Shown: piece after piece, positions 27,242 to 36,185 of the stretch
How positions within the stretch are numbered: the stretch's first letter is position 1
How the letters are laid out: every line of letters starts with the position of its first letter
Assembly: GCF_007845645.1 (NCBI RefSeq)
Contig: NZ_VCQV01000013.1
Coordinates: forward strand, 54,963-110,803
DNA: 55,841 nt
Origin: Leekyejoonella antrihumi
Lineage (GTDB): Bacteria > Actinomycetota > Actinomycetes > Actinomycetales > Dermatophilaceae
Direction: 5' to 3'
Position numbers and translations under genes: made by a program
Notes under the pieces: model-generated
The model's database searches: none
What the model saw: only the letters and a program-made list of their open reading frames with translations
Told to the model about the DNA's origin: nothing

Positions 27242-28830
27242 AGACACCCCCGATGAAGACCTCAAGTCCTGCACCAGTCCGGGTGCTGCTGGTGTGGTGC
27301 CCGCAGTGGTCGATCCGCGCCGTCCGTGAGCAGGCCGCTCCGGGGGCCGCCCTCCTCCTGATCGCCAAGGGGATGGTGGTGGCCTGCTCCCCCGCGGCTG
27401 CGGCCGCCGGCGTCACCACCGGCCTACGAGTGCGGGAGGCTCAGCTGCGCTGCCCGGATGCCGCTGTGCTGCCACACGACCCGGCGGTGGAGTCACGCGA
27501 GTTCGAGCCTGTCCTTCGCGCGATCGAGGAGGTCGTGCCGGGCGTGCATACGATCCGCCCGGGGCTCGCAGCGGTCCGCGCGGGCGGTGCCCGCAGGTTC
27601 TACGGCAGCGAACATCTCGCTGCCCAGGCGATCCTGCACGGGGTCCAGGACCGCCTCGGCGGGGACCTCCGGGTCGCGGTGGCCGATGGCCTTTTCGCCG
27701 CGGAACAGGCCGCCTACACCACGACGGCCGAATCTCCTCTGGTCCTCGTCCACCCCGGTGCGTCACGCCGGTTTCTCGCCCAGCTGCCGGTCAGCACCCT
27801 TGAACGAGAAGTAGATTCGACCCGGATGCCCGGCCTGTTGCGTCGCATGGGCATTCGTAGGCTGAGCGAGCTGGCCGACCTACGCCGCGCCGAGGTCCAT
27901 GCCCGATTCGGCCCCGATGGCCTACGCGCCCATCAGCTGGCCTCGGGCGAGGACGCACCCGTGCTCGACGTGCGCAGCGCACCGAAGGATCTCACCGTGC
28001 GTATCGACCTGGAGGACCACGTCACCCAGGTCGACCAGGTGACCGACCTGTGCATCGCCGGCGTCGACCGCTTTGTCCAGCACTTGATCGAGCAGGCCTT
28101 GCTGTGCCACGAGATTCGCGTGATCCTCGACCTCGAAAGCGGCGCCACAGACACCCGCGTGTGGCGCCATCCCTGGCACTTCAGCGCAGCCGACGTGCTG
28201 GACCGCGTGCGATGGCAGCTGCAGGACCTCGCCTCCGACGACGAACCGCTGACCCACGCAATCACCGGAGTGAGCGTCGTTCCGGAGTCGGTTGACCCCG
28301 CGCTTCATCACGCCACGGGATTGTGGGGCGACCGACCCGACGAGCATGTCGTGCAGGCCCTGACCGGACTGCAAAAGACCCTGGGTCGAGGCGGCGTGCT
28401 GACCTGCGCCGTGCGTGGTGGCCGACTGCTCGACGAACGCCGCGTCCTACGCCCGTGGGGTGATGCCCTCCCCACTCCACGAGAACGGCGCCTCGAGCAG
28501 CCCTGGCCGGGCAACCTGCCCGGCCCGCCGCCGGCCACCGTCTTCACGCGTGCCCGGCCGGTGTCGGTGCTCACCGAGATCGACCAGCCGGTCACGGTCT
28601 CCCCCCGCGGCGAGGTCTCCGGGGCACCGGCCTGGCTGCGGCTGCCCGAGGATCGACCGGATACCCGGCGCATCACCGCCTGGGCCGGTCCGTGGCCCGT
28701 GCAGCAGCGATGGTGGCAGGCCACCGGCCGCGGTCCGCTGGACCGCTTCCAACTGCTCGACGAGCGGGAGCAGGCCTGGTTGGTGCTGTCCGAGGCCGGC
28801 CACTGGTGGGCCGAGGCCCGCTATGACTAG
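27238..28830 (+). CDS. imuB: ImuB, catalytically inactive Y-family polymerase homologue
   Basis: 530 residues. Y-family fold is visible (SPAAAAAGVTTGLRVREAQ, LHGVQDRLGGDLRVAVADGLFAA, PGLLRRMGIRRLSELADL helix-hairpin-helix). The first acidic metal-binding motif of active Y-family polymerases (DMDAFFA-like) is replaced by LVWCPQWSI, as in ImuB proteins that serve as scaffold and beta-clamp adaptor. The N-terminus MKTPPMKTS contains a small duplication, so ATG 27238 or 27253 could start the protein. Translation is coupled to imuA' by ATGA and the ribosome-binding site is supplied by the hairpin repeat. Confidence 0.92.
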   Translation: MKTPPMKTSSPAPVRVLLVWCPQWSIRAVREQAAPGAALLLIAKGMVVACSPAAAAAGVTTGLRVREAQLRCPDAAVLPHDPAVESREFEPVLRAIEEVVPGVHTIRPGLAAVRAGGARRFYGSEHLAAQAILHGVQDRLGGDLRVAVADGLFAAEQAAYTTTAESPLVLVHPGASRRFLAQLPVSTLEREVDSTRMPGLLRRMGIRRLSELADLRRAEVHARFGPDGLRAHQLASGEDAPVLDVRSAPKDLTVRIDLEDHVTQVDQVTDLCIAGVDRFVQHLIEQALLCHEIRVILDLESGATDTRVWRHPWHFSAADVLDRVRWQLQDLASDDEPLTHAITGVSVVPESVDPALHHATGLWGDRPDEHVVQALTGLQKTLGRGGVLTCAVRGGRLLDERRVLRPWGDALPTPRERRLEQPWPGNLPGPPPATVFTRARPVSVLTEIDQPVTVSPRGEVSGAPAWLRLPEDRPDTRRITAWAGPWPVQQRWWQATGRGPLDRFQLLDEREQAWLVLSEAGHWWAEARYD

Positions 28831-28890
28831 ACGACTCGACGCCACACCGCCCTGCGAACGATCAAAGGAGACCGCATGCGGCGAACCGCC

Positions 28891-28985
28891 GGGGTCCTCG
28901 CGAAGCCACCCCACGAAGTTCTCCGCTCGCGAGCTCGCTCCGATACTTCGCGGGGACCCCGATGGTTACCCCACGAAGTTCTCCG
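28891..28985 (+). repeat. Hairpin repeat copies at the imuB/dnaE2 junction
   Basis: A full unit at 28909-28960 has arms CCCCACGAAGT and ACTTCGCGGGG, and a left-half copy follows at 28969-28985. Just before, GGGGTCCTCGCGAAG at 28891-28905 is the right arm in inverted orientation. Relative to the other copies the arm bases changed together (CAAAGT/ACTTTG versus CGAAGT/ACTTCG). The full unit ends GGGGACCCCG before an in-frame ATG at 28962. Confidence 0.92.
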
Positions 28986-28997
28986 AAGGGTATGGCC

Positions 28998-31900
28998 GTG
29001 GGTTGGAGTAATCCCGCGATCCCGTGGTGGCAGCTGGAGCGTGCGCTCTCCACCGGGGCCAGGCCGGACGTGCGGCGGGCCTATCCCGCGGACGGCGGCG
29101 ACGGCCCGGCCTTCTCCCGCAAGCGAGCGCCCTTCCATGCCGCCCGGATCGACCTCACCGAGGCCGGTCCGGCGGTCCCGTATGCCGAGCTGCACGCCCA
29201 CTCGCACTACAGCTTCCTCGACGGTGCCTCCGCGCCGGAGGACCTGGCCACCGAGGCCGTTCGGCATCGGCTGCACGGCCTCGCCCTGACCGACCACAAC
29301 GGCCTCTACGGCGCGGTGCGGATGGCCGAGGCCGCGCAGGAGTACGGCGGCCTGACCACCGTCTTCGGTGCCGAGCTGTCCCTCGGGCTGACCGAGCCGC
29401 AGACCGGCGTCGCCGACCCGGAGGGCACCCACCTGCTGGTCCTCGCCCGCCGACAGGAGGGCTACCGCCGACTGGCGGGTGCGCTGACCGACGGGCACCT
29501 GGCCGACGGCGCCGAGAAGGGACGCCCGGTCTACGACCTGGACGACCTCGCCGCCCGGGCCGCCGGCCACTGGATGGTGCTGACCGGGTGCCGCAAGGGC
29601 AGTGTCCGCCAGGCGCTGGAGGGCGGCGGCCCACAGGCCGCGACCCGCGAGGTCGAACGCCTGAAGGAGCTCTTCGGCCCGGACAACGTGCTGGTCGAGC
29701 TGACCGACCACGGTGACCCGACGGACAGCATCCGCAACGACCTGCTGGCATCGGTCGGGGCCACCACCGGCACACCCGTGGTGGCCACCAACGCGGTGCA
29801 CTACGCCACCCCTGACCGTTTCCCCCTGTCGACCGCGCTGGCTGCCGTGCGCTCCAGGCGCAGCCTGGACGACCTGGAGGGTTGGCTGCCCGGCGCCCCG
29901 ACCGCATACATCCGCAGCGGGGCCGAGATGGCGACCCGACTCGGCCGGTTCCCCGGTGCGGTCGAGCGCACCGTCGACATCGCCGACGACCTCGGCTTCG
30001 CCCTGCGCGCTGCCACCCCGCACCTGCCGCGGCAGGAGGTGCCCGCCGGGCATACCCCGATGAGCTGGCTGCGTGAGCTCACCTGGCGTGGCGCCGCAGT
30101 GCGCTATCCACAGCTGCCGCAGCAGACCCGTGCCCGTCTGGAGAAGGAGCTGCGGGTCATCGAGGCGAAGGACTTCGCCGGCTACTTCCTCATCGTCCAT
30201 GACATCGTGCAGTTCTCGAAGAGTCGCGGGATCCTCTGCCAGGGAAGGGGATCGGCGGCGGCCTCCGCCGTCTGCTACGTTCTGGGCATCACCGTCATCG
30301 ATCCCCTTTTCTACCGCCTGCCGTTCGAGCGGTTCCTCTCCGAGCTGCGCGCGGAGGCCCCCGACATCGACGTCGACTTCGACTCCGGCCGGCGGGAGGA
30401 GGTCATCCAGTACGTCTACTCTCGCTACGGTCGCCGCAACGCCGCACAGGTTGCCAACGTCATCACCTACCGGCCCAAGAACGCCTTGCGCGACATGGCA
30501 AAGGCGCTCGGTCACAGCCAGGGACAGCAGGATGCCTGGTCCCGGCAGGTCGAGCGGTGGGGCGCCGACATCAGCAGCCACGACCACGACATACCCCAGG
30601 AGGTCATCGACCTGGCAAGCCAGGTGCTGACCTTTCCCCGACACCTGGGCATCCACTCCGGGGGCATGGTCCTCACCGATCGGCCCGTCGGCGAGGTCTG
30701 CCCGATCGAACATGCCCGGATGACCGATCGCACTGTGCTGCAGTGGGACAAGGACGACTGCGCGTGGATGGGGCTGGTGAAGTTCGATCTGCTGGGGCTC
30801 GGGATGCTCTCGGCGATGCAGCAGACCTTCGACCTGGTGCACGACCGGCTCGGCGTCACCTGGCGGATCGAGACGATCCCCAAGGGCGAGCCCGGGGTCT
30901 ACGACATGCTGTGCCGGGCCGACTCGATCGGTGTCTTCCAGGTCGAAAGTCGCGCCCAGATCGGCACCCTGCCCCGGCTGAAACCGCGCAGCTTCTATGA
31001 CCTGGCGATCGAGATCGCACTGATCCGACCGGGACCCATCCAAGGTGGCGCAGTGCACCCCTACATCCGCCGCCGCTCCGGCGAGGAACCCGTCACCTAT
31101 GTGCATCCACTGGTCGAGGACGTGCTCGCGCGCACTCTCGGGGTGCCGCTCTTCCAGGAGCAGCTGATGCAGATGGCCACGAGTGTCGGGTCCTGCAGCC
31201 CCGCCGACGCCGACCTGCTGCGCCGCGCCATGGGCTCCAAGCGGGGGGTCGAGCGCATCGACCGACTGCGCGACAAGCTGTATGCCGGGATGGCCGCGAA
31301 CGGCATACCGCGGGACACCGCTGATGAGCTCTACGCCAAGATCGAGGCCTTCGCCAACTTCGGCTTCGCCGAGTCGCATGCGCTCAGCTTCGCCGTGCTG
31401 GTCTATGCCAGCTCCTGGCTCAAGCTGCACTACCCGGCCGCCTTCCTCGCCGGTCTGCTGCGCTCCCAGCCGATGGGCTTCTACTCGCCGCAGACCCTGG
31501 TGGGAGATGCCCGCCGCCACGGAGTCACGGTGCTGCCACCAGACCTGTCCCGCTCCCCCGCTCAGGCCGGCCTCGAGCCACTCGGTTCGACAGCGCATTC
31601 CGGTGGGCTGCCGGACTGCCTGCACGATCACCCTGAGGACCAGATCGGCCCCTTCGACCCCGGCCACCCCGACGACAGCGCGCAGCACCGCCGGGACAGC
31701 GCGTATGCCGTGCGGCTCGGACTGGCCGACATCACCTCCATCGGTGCCGACACTGCGACGCGGATCGTCACCGAGCGCGATCAGCACGGCCGCTACCGGG
31801 ATGTGACCGACCTGGCCCGGCGCACTGCCTTGAGCACACAGGAGCTGGAGGCGCTTTCGACATCCGGAGCCCTCGACGGCATCGCCGGCTCACGCCGTGA

Positions 31901-32405
31901 GGCACTGTGGCAGTCGGGCGACGCCGCTCGGGTCCGGCCCGGCCAGCTGGACCTGCAGATGCCCTACCAGCCACCGCTGCTGCCACTGATGACATCCGGC
32001 GACGTGCTCGCCCACGACCTGCAGTCCACCGGGATCAGCACCCAGGACCACCCAATGCGCTACTCCCGGGCCGCGGTCACCGCGCAGGGCGCGCTGCCCA
32101 TCGAGACCCTGCGCACCGCAGAGTCCGGACGGCGCATCCTGGTCGCCGGTGTGGTGACCCACCGGCAGCGGCCGGCAACCGCCGGCGGCATCACCTTCGT
32201 CAACCTCGAGGACGAGACCGGGCTGATCAACATCATCGTCAGTCGCGGTGTCTGGCACCGCTATCGCAAGATCGCCCGGTCCGCGCCGGCCATGGTGGTG
32301 CGCGGCATCGTCGAGCGCTCACCGGACAATGTCATCAATGTCCTCGCCGACCGCCTCGAACGACTGACGATCAACGTGCACACCCGGTCCCGTGACTTCC
32401 AGTGA
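28998..32405 (+). CDS. dnaE2: DnaE2 error-prone DNA polymerase III alpha subunit
   Basis: About 1135 residues. N-terminal PHP domain (YAELHAHSHYSFLDGAS), polymerase palm with the catalytic acids in APDIDVDFDSGRREEV, helix-hairpin-helix region and a C-terminal OB fold (AGVVTHRQRPATAGGITFVNLED). It is the mutasome polymerase that works with ImuA' and ImuB after DNA damage. GTG 28998 gives the family N-terminus VGWSNPAIPWWQLE with GAAGGG seven bases upstream; in-frame ATGs at 28992 and 28962 are alternatives, the latter adding repeat-encoded residues. It ends before a nested palindrome. Confidence 0.95.
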   Translation: MGWSNPAIPWWQLERALSTGARPDVRRAYPADGGDGPAFSRKRAPFHAARIDLTEAGPAVPYAELHAHSHYSFLDGASAPEDLATEAVRHRLHGLALTDHNGLYGAVRMAEAAQEYGGLTTVFGAELSLGLTEPQTGVADPEGTHLLVLARRQEGYRRLAGALTDGHLADGAEKGRPVYDLDDLAARAAGHWMVLTGCRKGSVRQALEGGGPQAATREVERLKELFGPDNVLVELTDHGDPTDSIRNDLLASVGATTGTPVVATNAVHYATPDRFPLSTALAAVRSRRSLDDLEGWLPGAPTAYIRSGAEMATRLGRFPGAVERTVDIADDLGFALRAATPHLPRQEVPAGHTPMSWLRELTWRGAAVRYPQLPQQTRARLEKELRVIEAKDFAGYFLIVHDIVQFSKSRGILCQGRGSAAASAVCYVLGITVIDPLFYRLPFERFLSELRAEAPDIDVDFDSGRREEVIQYVYSRYGRRNAAQVANVITYRPKNALRDMAKALGHSQGQQDAWSRQVERWGADISSHDHDIPQEVIDLASQVLTFPRHLGIHSGGMVLTDRPVGEVCPIEHARMTDRTVLQWDKDDCAWMGLVKFDLLGLGMLSAMQQTFDLVHDRLGVTWRIETIPKGEPGVYDMLCRADSIGVFQVESRAQIGTLPRLKPRSFYDLAIEIALIRPGPIQGGAVHPYIRRRSGEEPVTYVHPLVEDVLARTLGVPLFQEQLMQMATSVGSCSPADADLLRRAMGSKRGVERIDRLRDKLYAGMAANGIPRDTADELYAKIEAFANFGFAESHALSFAVLVYASSWLKLHYPAAFLAGLLRSQPMGFYSPQTLVGDARRHGVTVLPPDLSRSPAQAGLEPLGSTAHSGGLPDCLHDHPEDQIGPFDPGHPDDSAQHRRDSAYAVRLGLADITSIGADTATRIVTERDQHGRYRDVTDLARRTALSTQELEALSTSGALDGIAGSRREALWQSGDAARVRPGQLDLQMPYQPPLLPLMTSGDVLAHDLQSTGISTQDHPMRYSRAAVTAQGALPIETLRTAESGRRILVAGVVTHRQRPATAGGITFVNLEDETGLINIIVSRGVWHRYRKIARSAPAMVVRGIVERSPDNVINVLADRLERLTINVHTRSRDFQ

Positions 32406-32412
32406 CACCTCA

Positions 32413-32485
32413 CCGAGAGGCATACTTCACCTCTGAGGGGCATACCTCATTGGTATGCCCCTCAGTATTCTTGTATGCCTCTCGG
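32413..32485. terminator. Nested double palindrome between convergent genes
   Basis: An inner hairpin GAGGGGCATACC (32435-32446) / GGTATGCCCCTC (32452-32463) sits inside an outer one CCGAGAGGCATAC (32413-32425) / GTATGCCTCTCGG (32473-32485). All arms are exact complements, and inner and outer arms resemble each other, so other pairings are possible. Located between the convergent dnaE2 and poxB stops, it is probably a bidirectional terminator. Confidence 0.8.
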
Positions 32486-32495
32486 CGGGAGGCAG

Positions 32496-34238
32496 TCAGC
32501 CGCGCGGGATGTTGCGGATGTTGGATCGCGCCATCGAAACGGCTTCTCCCGCACCGCCGTTCAGCACGATCTTGCTGATCGCGGTCGCAAAGCCGAACAC
32601 CTGGTCCGAGCTGATCTTCGGCGGGATCGACAGGGCGTGCGGGTTCGTAACGATGTCGACCAGGGACGGTCCGTCGAAGGCCAGGGCGTCGGCCATCGCG
32701 CCTTCGAGCTGACGCGGATCGGTGACTCGCACGGCGTGCCAGCCCATGGCCTGCGCGATCGCGGCGTAGTCGGTCTCCGGCACATCCACCCCGAAGTCCG
32801 GCAGCTTGTCGACCAGCATCTCCAGCTTGACCATGCCGAGAGTGGAGTTGTTGAACAACGCGACCGTGATGGGCAGGTCGTAGGCCTTGACCGTCAGCAT
32901 GTCGCCGAGCAGCATCGACAACCCGCCGTCACCGCATACCGACACCACCTGCCGGTCCGGGTAGGCGAGCTGGGCGCCGATCGCCTGTGGGAGCGCGTTG
33001 GCCATCGAACCGTGCAGGAAGGAACCGATCAGCCGGCGGGTGCCGAGCGGGTTGATGTAGCGCGCGGTCCACACGTTGCACATGCCGGTGTCGGCGGTGA
33101 AGATCGCGTCGGGTGCTGCGACGCCGTCGAGGATGGATGCCGCGAACTCCGGATGGATCGGCTTCTTCGTCTCGACGTTCTTGGTGTAGGCGCCGACCGC
33201 CTTGTTCATCAGCTTGTCGTGCTTCTTCATCGTGCGCTCGAGGAACTTGCGGTTCGCCTTGCGCTGCACCAGTGGGAGGAGAGCCTGCAGCGTAGGACGC
33301 ACCTCGCCGTGGATCGGCAGGTCCACCTCGGTGCGCCGCCCCAGGACCTCCGGCCGGGCATCGACCTGCGCGGTGCGCACCTCGGGCAGGAACTGGTCAT
33401 AGGGAAAGTCGGTGCCGAGCATGAGCAGCAGGTCCGCTCCCTCGATGCCATCGGCCGCCGCGCCGTAGCCGAGCAGTCCCGTCATCCCGACGTCATACGG
33501 ATTGTCGTACTGGATGAAGTCCTTGCCGCGCAGCGAGTGACCGACCGGTGCGCCGATCAGCTCCGCGAGCTCGATCACCTTGTCGTGCGCACCCTTGACT
33601 CCGATGCCGGCAAAGATCGCGACCTTCTCTGCCTCGTTGATGGCGTCGGCGAGCGCACGGATCGTGTCGGTGTCGGGCACGATCTGCCCGGGCCGGACCG
33701 GTTGGTAGGCCCTCGGCTCACCGACCGCCGACTCGTCCGCGATGTCACCGGGCAGCGTGACCACGGCAACCCCGCGCAGGCCCAGCGCGTGCTTGATCGC
33801 ACCGTGGATGACCCGTGGCGACTGCCCGGGGGTGCTGATCAGCTCGGAGTAGACGGAGCACTCGGTGAAGATCCGATCCGGATGCGTCTCCTGGAAGTAG
33901 TCCTGCCCGATCTGTGCACTGGGGATGTGGCTCGCGATCGCCAGCACGGGCGCGCCCGAGCGGTTCGCGTCATACAGTCCGTTGATCAGGTGCAGGTTGC
34001 CCGGGCCGCACGAGCCCGCGCATACTGCCAGCTCACCGGTGAGCTGCGCATCCGCGGACGCCGCGAACGCCGCCGTCTCCTCGTGACGCACGTGGACCCA
34101 GTCGATACCCCCGTGCTTCGAGCCGCCGGTCTTGCGAACCGCATCGACGATCGGATTCAGGCTGTCCCCGACAATGCCGTAGATGCGACGTACGCCCGCG
34201 TCCTGCAGCTGTTTCACGATCTGTTCGGCGAGTTTCAT
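32496..34238 (-). CDS. poxB: Pyruvate dehydrogenase (quinone) / pyruvate oxidase
   Basis: 580 residues, a thiamine-diphosphate enzyme. The cofactor-activating Glu is in VRHEETAAFAA, the ThDP/Mg motif starts at GDGGLSMLLGD and continues to VALFNNSTLGM, and the central FAD-binding region contains NPYDVGMTGLLGYGAA. It converts pyruvate to acetate and CO2, passing electrons to quinone at the membrane. The C-terminal membrane-activation helix of E. coli PoxB is not obvious. ATG 34238 is preceded by AGGACGTGGC. It stands alone and is divergent from the MFS gene. Confidence 0.92.
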   Translation of the reverse strand: MKLAEQIVKQLQDAGVRRIYGIVGDSLNPIVDAVRKTGGSKHGGIDWVHVRHEETAAFAASADAQLTGELAVCAGSCGPGNLHLINGLYDANRSGAPVLAIASHIPSAQIGQDYFQETHPDRIFTECSVYSELISTPGQSPRVIHGAIKHALGLRGVAVVTLPGDIADESAVGEPRAYQPVRPGQIVPDTDTIRALADAINEAEKVAIFAGIGVKGAHDKVIELAELIGAPVGHSLRGKDFIQYDNPYDVGMTGLLGYGAAADGIEGADLLLMLGTDFPYDQFLPEVRTAQVDARPEVLGRRTEVDLPIHGEVRPTLQALLPLVQRKANRKFLERTMKKHDKLMNKAVGAYTKNVETKKPIHPEFAASILDGVAAPDAIFTADTGMCNVWTARYINPLGTRRLIGSFLHGSMANALPQAIGAQLAYPDRQVVSVCGDGGLSMLLGDMLTVKAYDLPITVALFNNSTLGMVKLEMLVDKLPDFGVDVPETDYAAIAQAMGWHAVRVTDPRQLEGAMADALAFDGPSLVDIVTNPHALSIPPKISSDQVFGFATAISKIVLNGGAGEAVSMARSNIRNIPRG

Positions 34239-34376
34239 GCCACGTCCTTTGCTCGGCTCGAATCCGTGGCCCTTACGGTAGCCCGCCGCTCGCGCTCCAC
34301 GTCACCATCACCCGATGCCGGCGGGGCGACCCGGGTGAAAGAATGCTCACCGTTCGACCGTCGCGCAAGGAGGATG

Positions 34377-35615
34377 ATGACCGTCGCACCGACCCAACCG
34401 GCACCAGCCCGGTCCCGCCGATTGGCCGTGCTCATCGTGCTCGGCGGGCTGAGCGCATTCGGACCGTTGTCGATCGACATGTACCTGCCGTCGCTGCCCC
34501 GCATCACCGGCGACCTGTCGACCGGTGACACCCAGGTGCAGCTCACGCTCACCGGCTGCCTGGCCGGGCTGGCACTGGGTCAGGCGCTGGCCGGGCCGCT
34601 GTCCGACACCCTCGGGCGGCGGCGACCCCTCCTGATCAGCCTTGTCGGGTATGCCGTCGCATCCGTCCTGTGCGCGATCGCCCAGTCGGTCTACCTGCTG
34701 ATCGCCATGCGGGTCCTGCAGGGACTGGCGGGAGCCGCGGGCATCGTCATCGCTCGTGCAGTGATCCGTGACCTGCGCGAGGGCCCTGCCCTGGCCCGAC
34801 TCTTCGCCATGGTGATGATGGTCAACGGGATCGCGCCCATTCTCGCGCCGATCATCGGCGCCCAGGTGCTGCGATTCGGCTCGTGGCGCTGGGTGTTCAT
34901 CATCCTCACGGTGCTGGGGGTGCTGCTGCTGGCGGCCGTGGTCGCCTGGCTGCCGGAGTCGCTACCCGTCGGTCGACGGCACGCCGGCAGCATCACGCAC
35001 ACGATGCGCACCTTCGGGCGCCTCTCCAAGGACCGCGCATTCGTGGGCTACCTGTTGTCAATCGGGCTCAGCTTCGGTGCGATGTTCGCCTACATCTCCG
35101 CGTCACCCTTCGTGCTGCAGGACATGCACGACCTCAGTCCCCAGCAGTTCAGCCTGGTCTTCGGCGCCAACGCGGTCGGCATCGTGGGCTGCTCGCAACT
35201 GAGCGGCCTCCTGGTCGGCCGGGTCCGCGCGGGGACGCTATTGCACCTCGGCGCGCTGCTCCAGTCCTGTGGTGGGGTCGGCGTGCTGCTGCTGATCTCG
35301 CGCGGCCCGCTCTGGGCAATCCTGGGTGCGCTGTTCGTCTCGGTCGCGACGATCGGGCTGATCCTGCCGAACGCGAGCGCCCTCGCCCTCGCCGAGCACG
35401 GTGCCCAGGCCGGCACGGCCTCCGCCATGCTCGGCACCTTCCAGTTCGCGGTCGGCGCCCTCGCTCCGGTGCTCATGCGGATCGGCGGGATGAGCCAGGA
35501 CCTCGGGATGGGTGTCGTAATGGCCGCGCTGGCGCTCGGCTCGCTCGTGGCGTGCGTGACACTGACCCGTGGCCACACTGAGTTGTGCACTTTCGCTCCA
35601 AAGGCGCAGCTGTAG
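34377..35615 (+). CDS. MFS drug-resistance transporter, Bcr/CflA type
   Basis: 412 residues with about twelve membrane segments. The Bcr/CflA pattern is clear: LSAFGPLSIDMYLPSLP near the N-terminus, the loop GPLSDTLGRRRPLL, and RVLQGLAGAAGIVIARAVIRDL. It would export drugs or small polar molecules by proton antiport. Start at ATG 34377 (or 34374) directly follows AAGGAGG. The last residues, from CTFAPKAQL, are encoded by a 56-base palindrome that includes the stop codon. Divergent from poxB across about 140 bases. Confidence 0.92.
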   Translation: MTVAPTQPAPARSRRLAVLIVLGGLSAFGPLSIDMYLPSLPRITGDLSTGDTQVQLTLTGCLAGLALGQALAGPLSDTLGRRRPLLISLVGYAVASVLCAIAQSVYLLIAMRVLQGLAGAAGIVIARAVIRDLREGPALARLFAMVMMVNGIAPILAPIIGAQVLRFGSWRWVFIILTVLGVLLLAAVVAWLPESLPVGRRHAGSITHTMRTFGRLSKDRAFVGYLLSIGLSFGAMFAYISASPFVLQDMHDLSPQQFSLVFGANAVGIVGCSQLSGLLVGRVRAGTLLHLGALLQSCGGVGVLLLISRGPLWAILGALFVSVATIGLILPNASALALAEHGAQAGTASAMLGTFQFAVGALAPVLMRIGGMSQDLGMGVVMAALALGSLVACVTLTRGHTELCTFAPKAQL

Positions 35616-35640
35616 CTGCGCCCTTGGAGCGTAAGTGCAC
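35585..35640. repeat. 56-base palindrome overlapping the MFS stop codon
   Basis: GTGCACTT-t-CGCTCCAA-a-GGCGCAGCT pairs with its complement on the right side, with only two mismatched positions and a two-base apex. The stop codon TAG (35613-35615) begins inside the apex. It may act as the terminator of the MFS transcript and resembles a mobile palindromic repeat. Confidence 0.85.
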
Positions 35641-35675
35641 ATCTGGGCGGGGGTGACTTGCCGTAGGTTGGAACC

Positions 35676-36161
35676 ATGCCTCGATCCATCGCCACCAACA
35701 CCCCGGCCGACCTGGACGCCCTGCTGGAGTTCGTGCGCCCACGCCACCGCATGCTGCTGGCCACCGTGCGCGCCGATGACCGCCCTCAGATGTCTCCGCT
35801 CAGCGGCGGGGTCGATGCGCAGGGCAGGATCGTCATGGCCACCTACCCGAGGCGCGCGAAGACGCGCAACGCCGAACGCATCCCGCACGTCTCCGTCGTG
35901 GTCCTGTCGGATGAGTGGAACGGCCCATGGGTGCAGGTCGATGGTGATGCGCAGGTGCTGCACATGCCGCATGCGGAGGACGCGCTCGTCGACTACTTCC
36001 GCAGCATCTCCGGCGAGCACCCGAACTGGCAGGAGTACCGCGAGGCCATGCGCGTGCAGGACAAGTCGCTCATCCGGATCACCCCGACCCGGTGGAGTCC
36101 GATCGCCACCGGTGGCTTCCCGGCGGAGGTTGCGGCCCGCCTGGATCGGGCCGATCAGTAG
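35676..36161 (+). CDS. PPOX-class F420/FMN-dependent protein
   Basis: 161 residues of the PPOX split-barrel family (LLEFVRPRHRMLLATVRADDRPQMSPL, GRIVMATYPRRAKTRNAER, VSVVVLSDEWNGPWVQVDG, WSPIATGG). This form is usually annotated as an F420- or FMN-dependent oxidoreductase; the substrate is unknown. ATG 35676 starts about 60 bases after the MFS stop. It is convergent with the copper amine oxidase gene, with a 24-base gap. Confidence 0.88.
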   Translation: MPRSIATNTPADLDALLEFVRPRHRMLLATVRADDRPQMSPLSGGVDAQGRIVMATYPRRAKTRNAERIPHVSVVVLSDEWNGPWVQVDGDAQVLHMPHAEDALVDYFRSISGEHPNWQEYREAMRVQDKSLIRITPTRWSPIATGGFPAEVAARLDRADQ

Positions 36162-36185
36162 CAACCAGAACGCGGAATGCCGGCG

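Noticed and set aside
28876-29289. A 137-codon frame with a strong ribosome-binding site before dnaE2
   Set aside because: It runs out of frame through the hairpin repeat and into dnaE2; after the repeat its composition is that of a shadow. Kept only as evidence of a displaced start site.
28827-31787. A very long open frame on the minus strand inside dnaE2
   Set aside because: It is antisense to the clearly recognisable DnaE2 coding sequence and its translation is Gly/Arg/Gln-rich with no family motifs; high-GC genomes often leave such frames open.
32475-34373. A long N-terminal extension of the MFS gene
   Set aside because: The added region is antisense to poxB; the MFS protein has a strong ribosome-binding site and a normal N-terminus at 34377.
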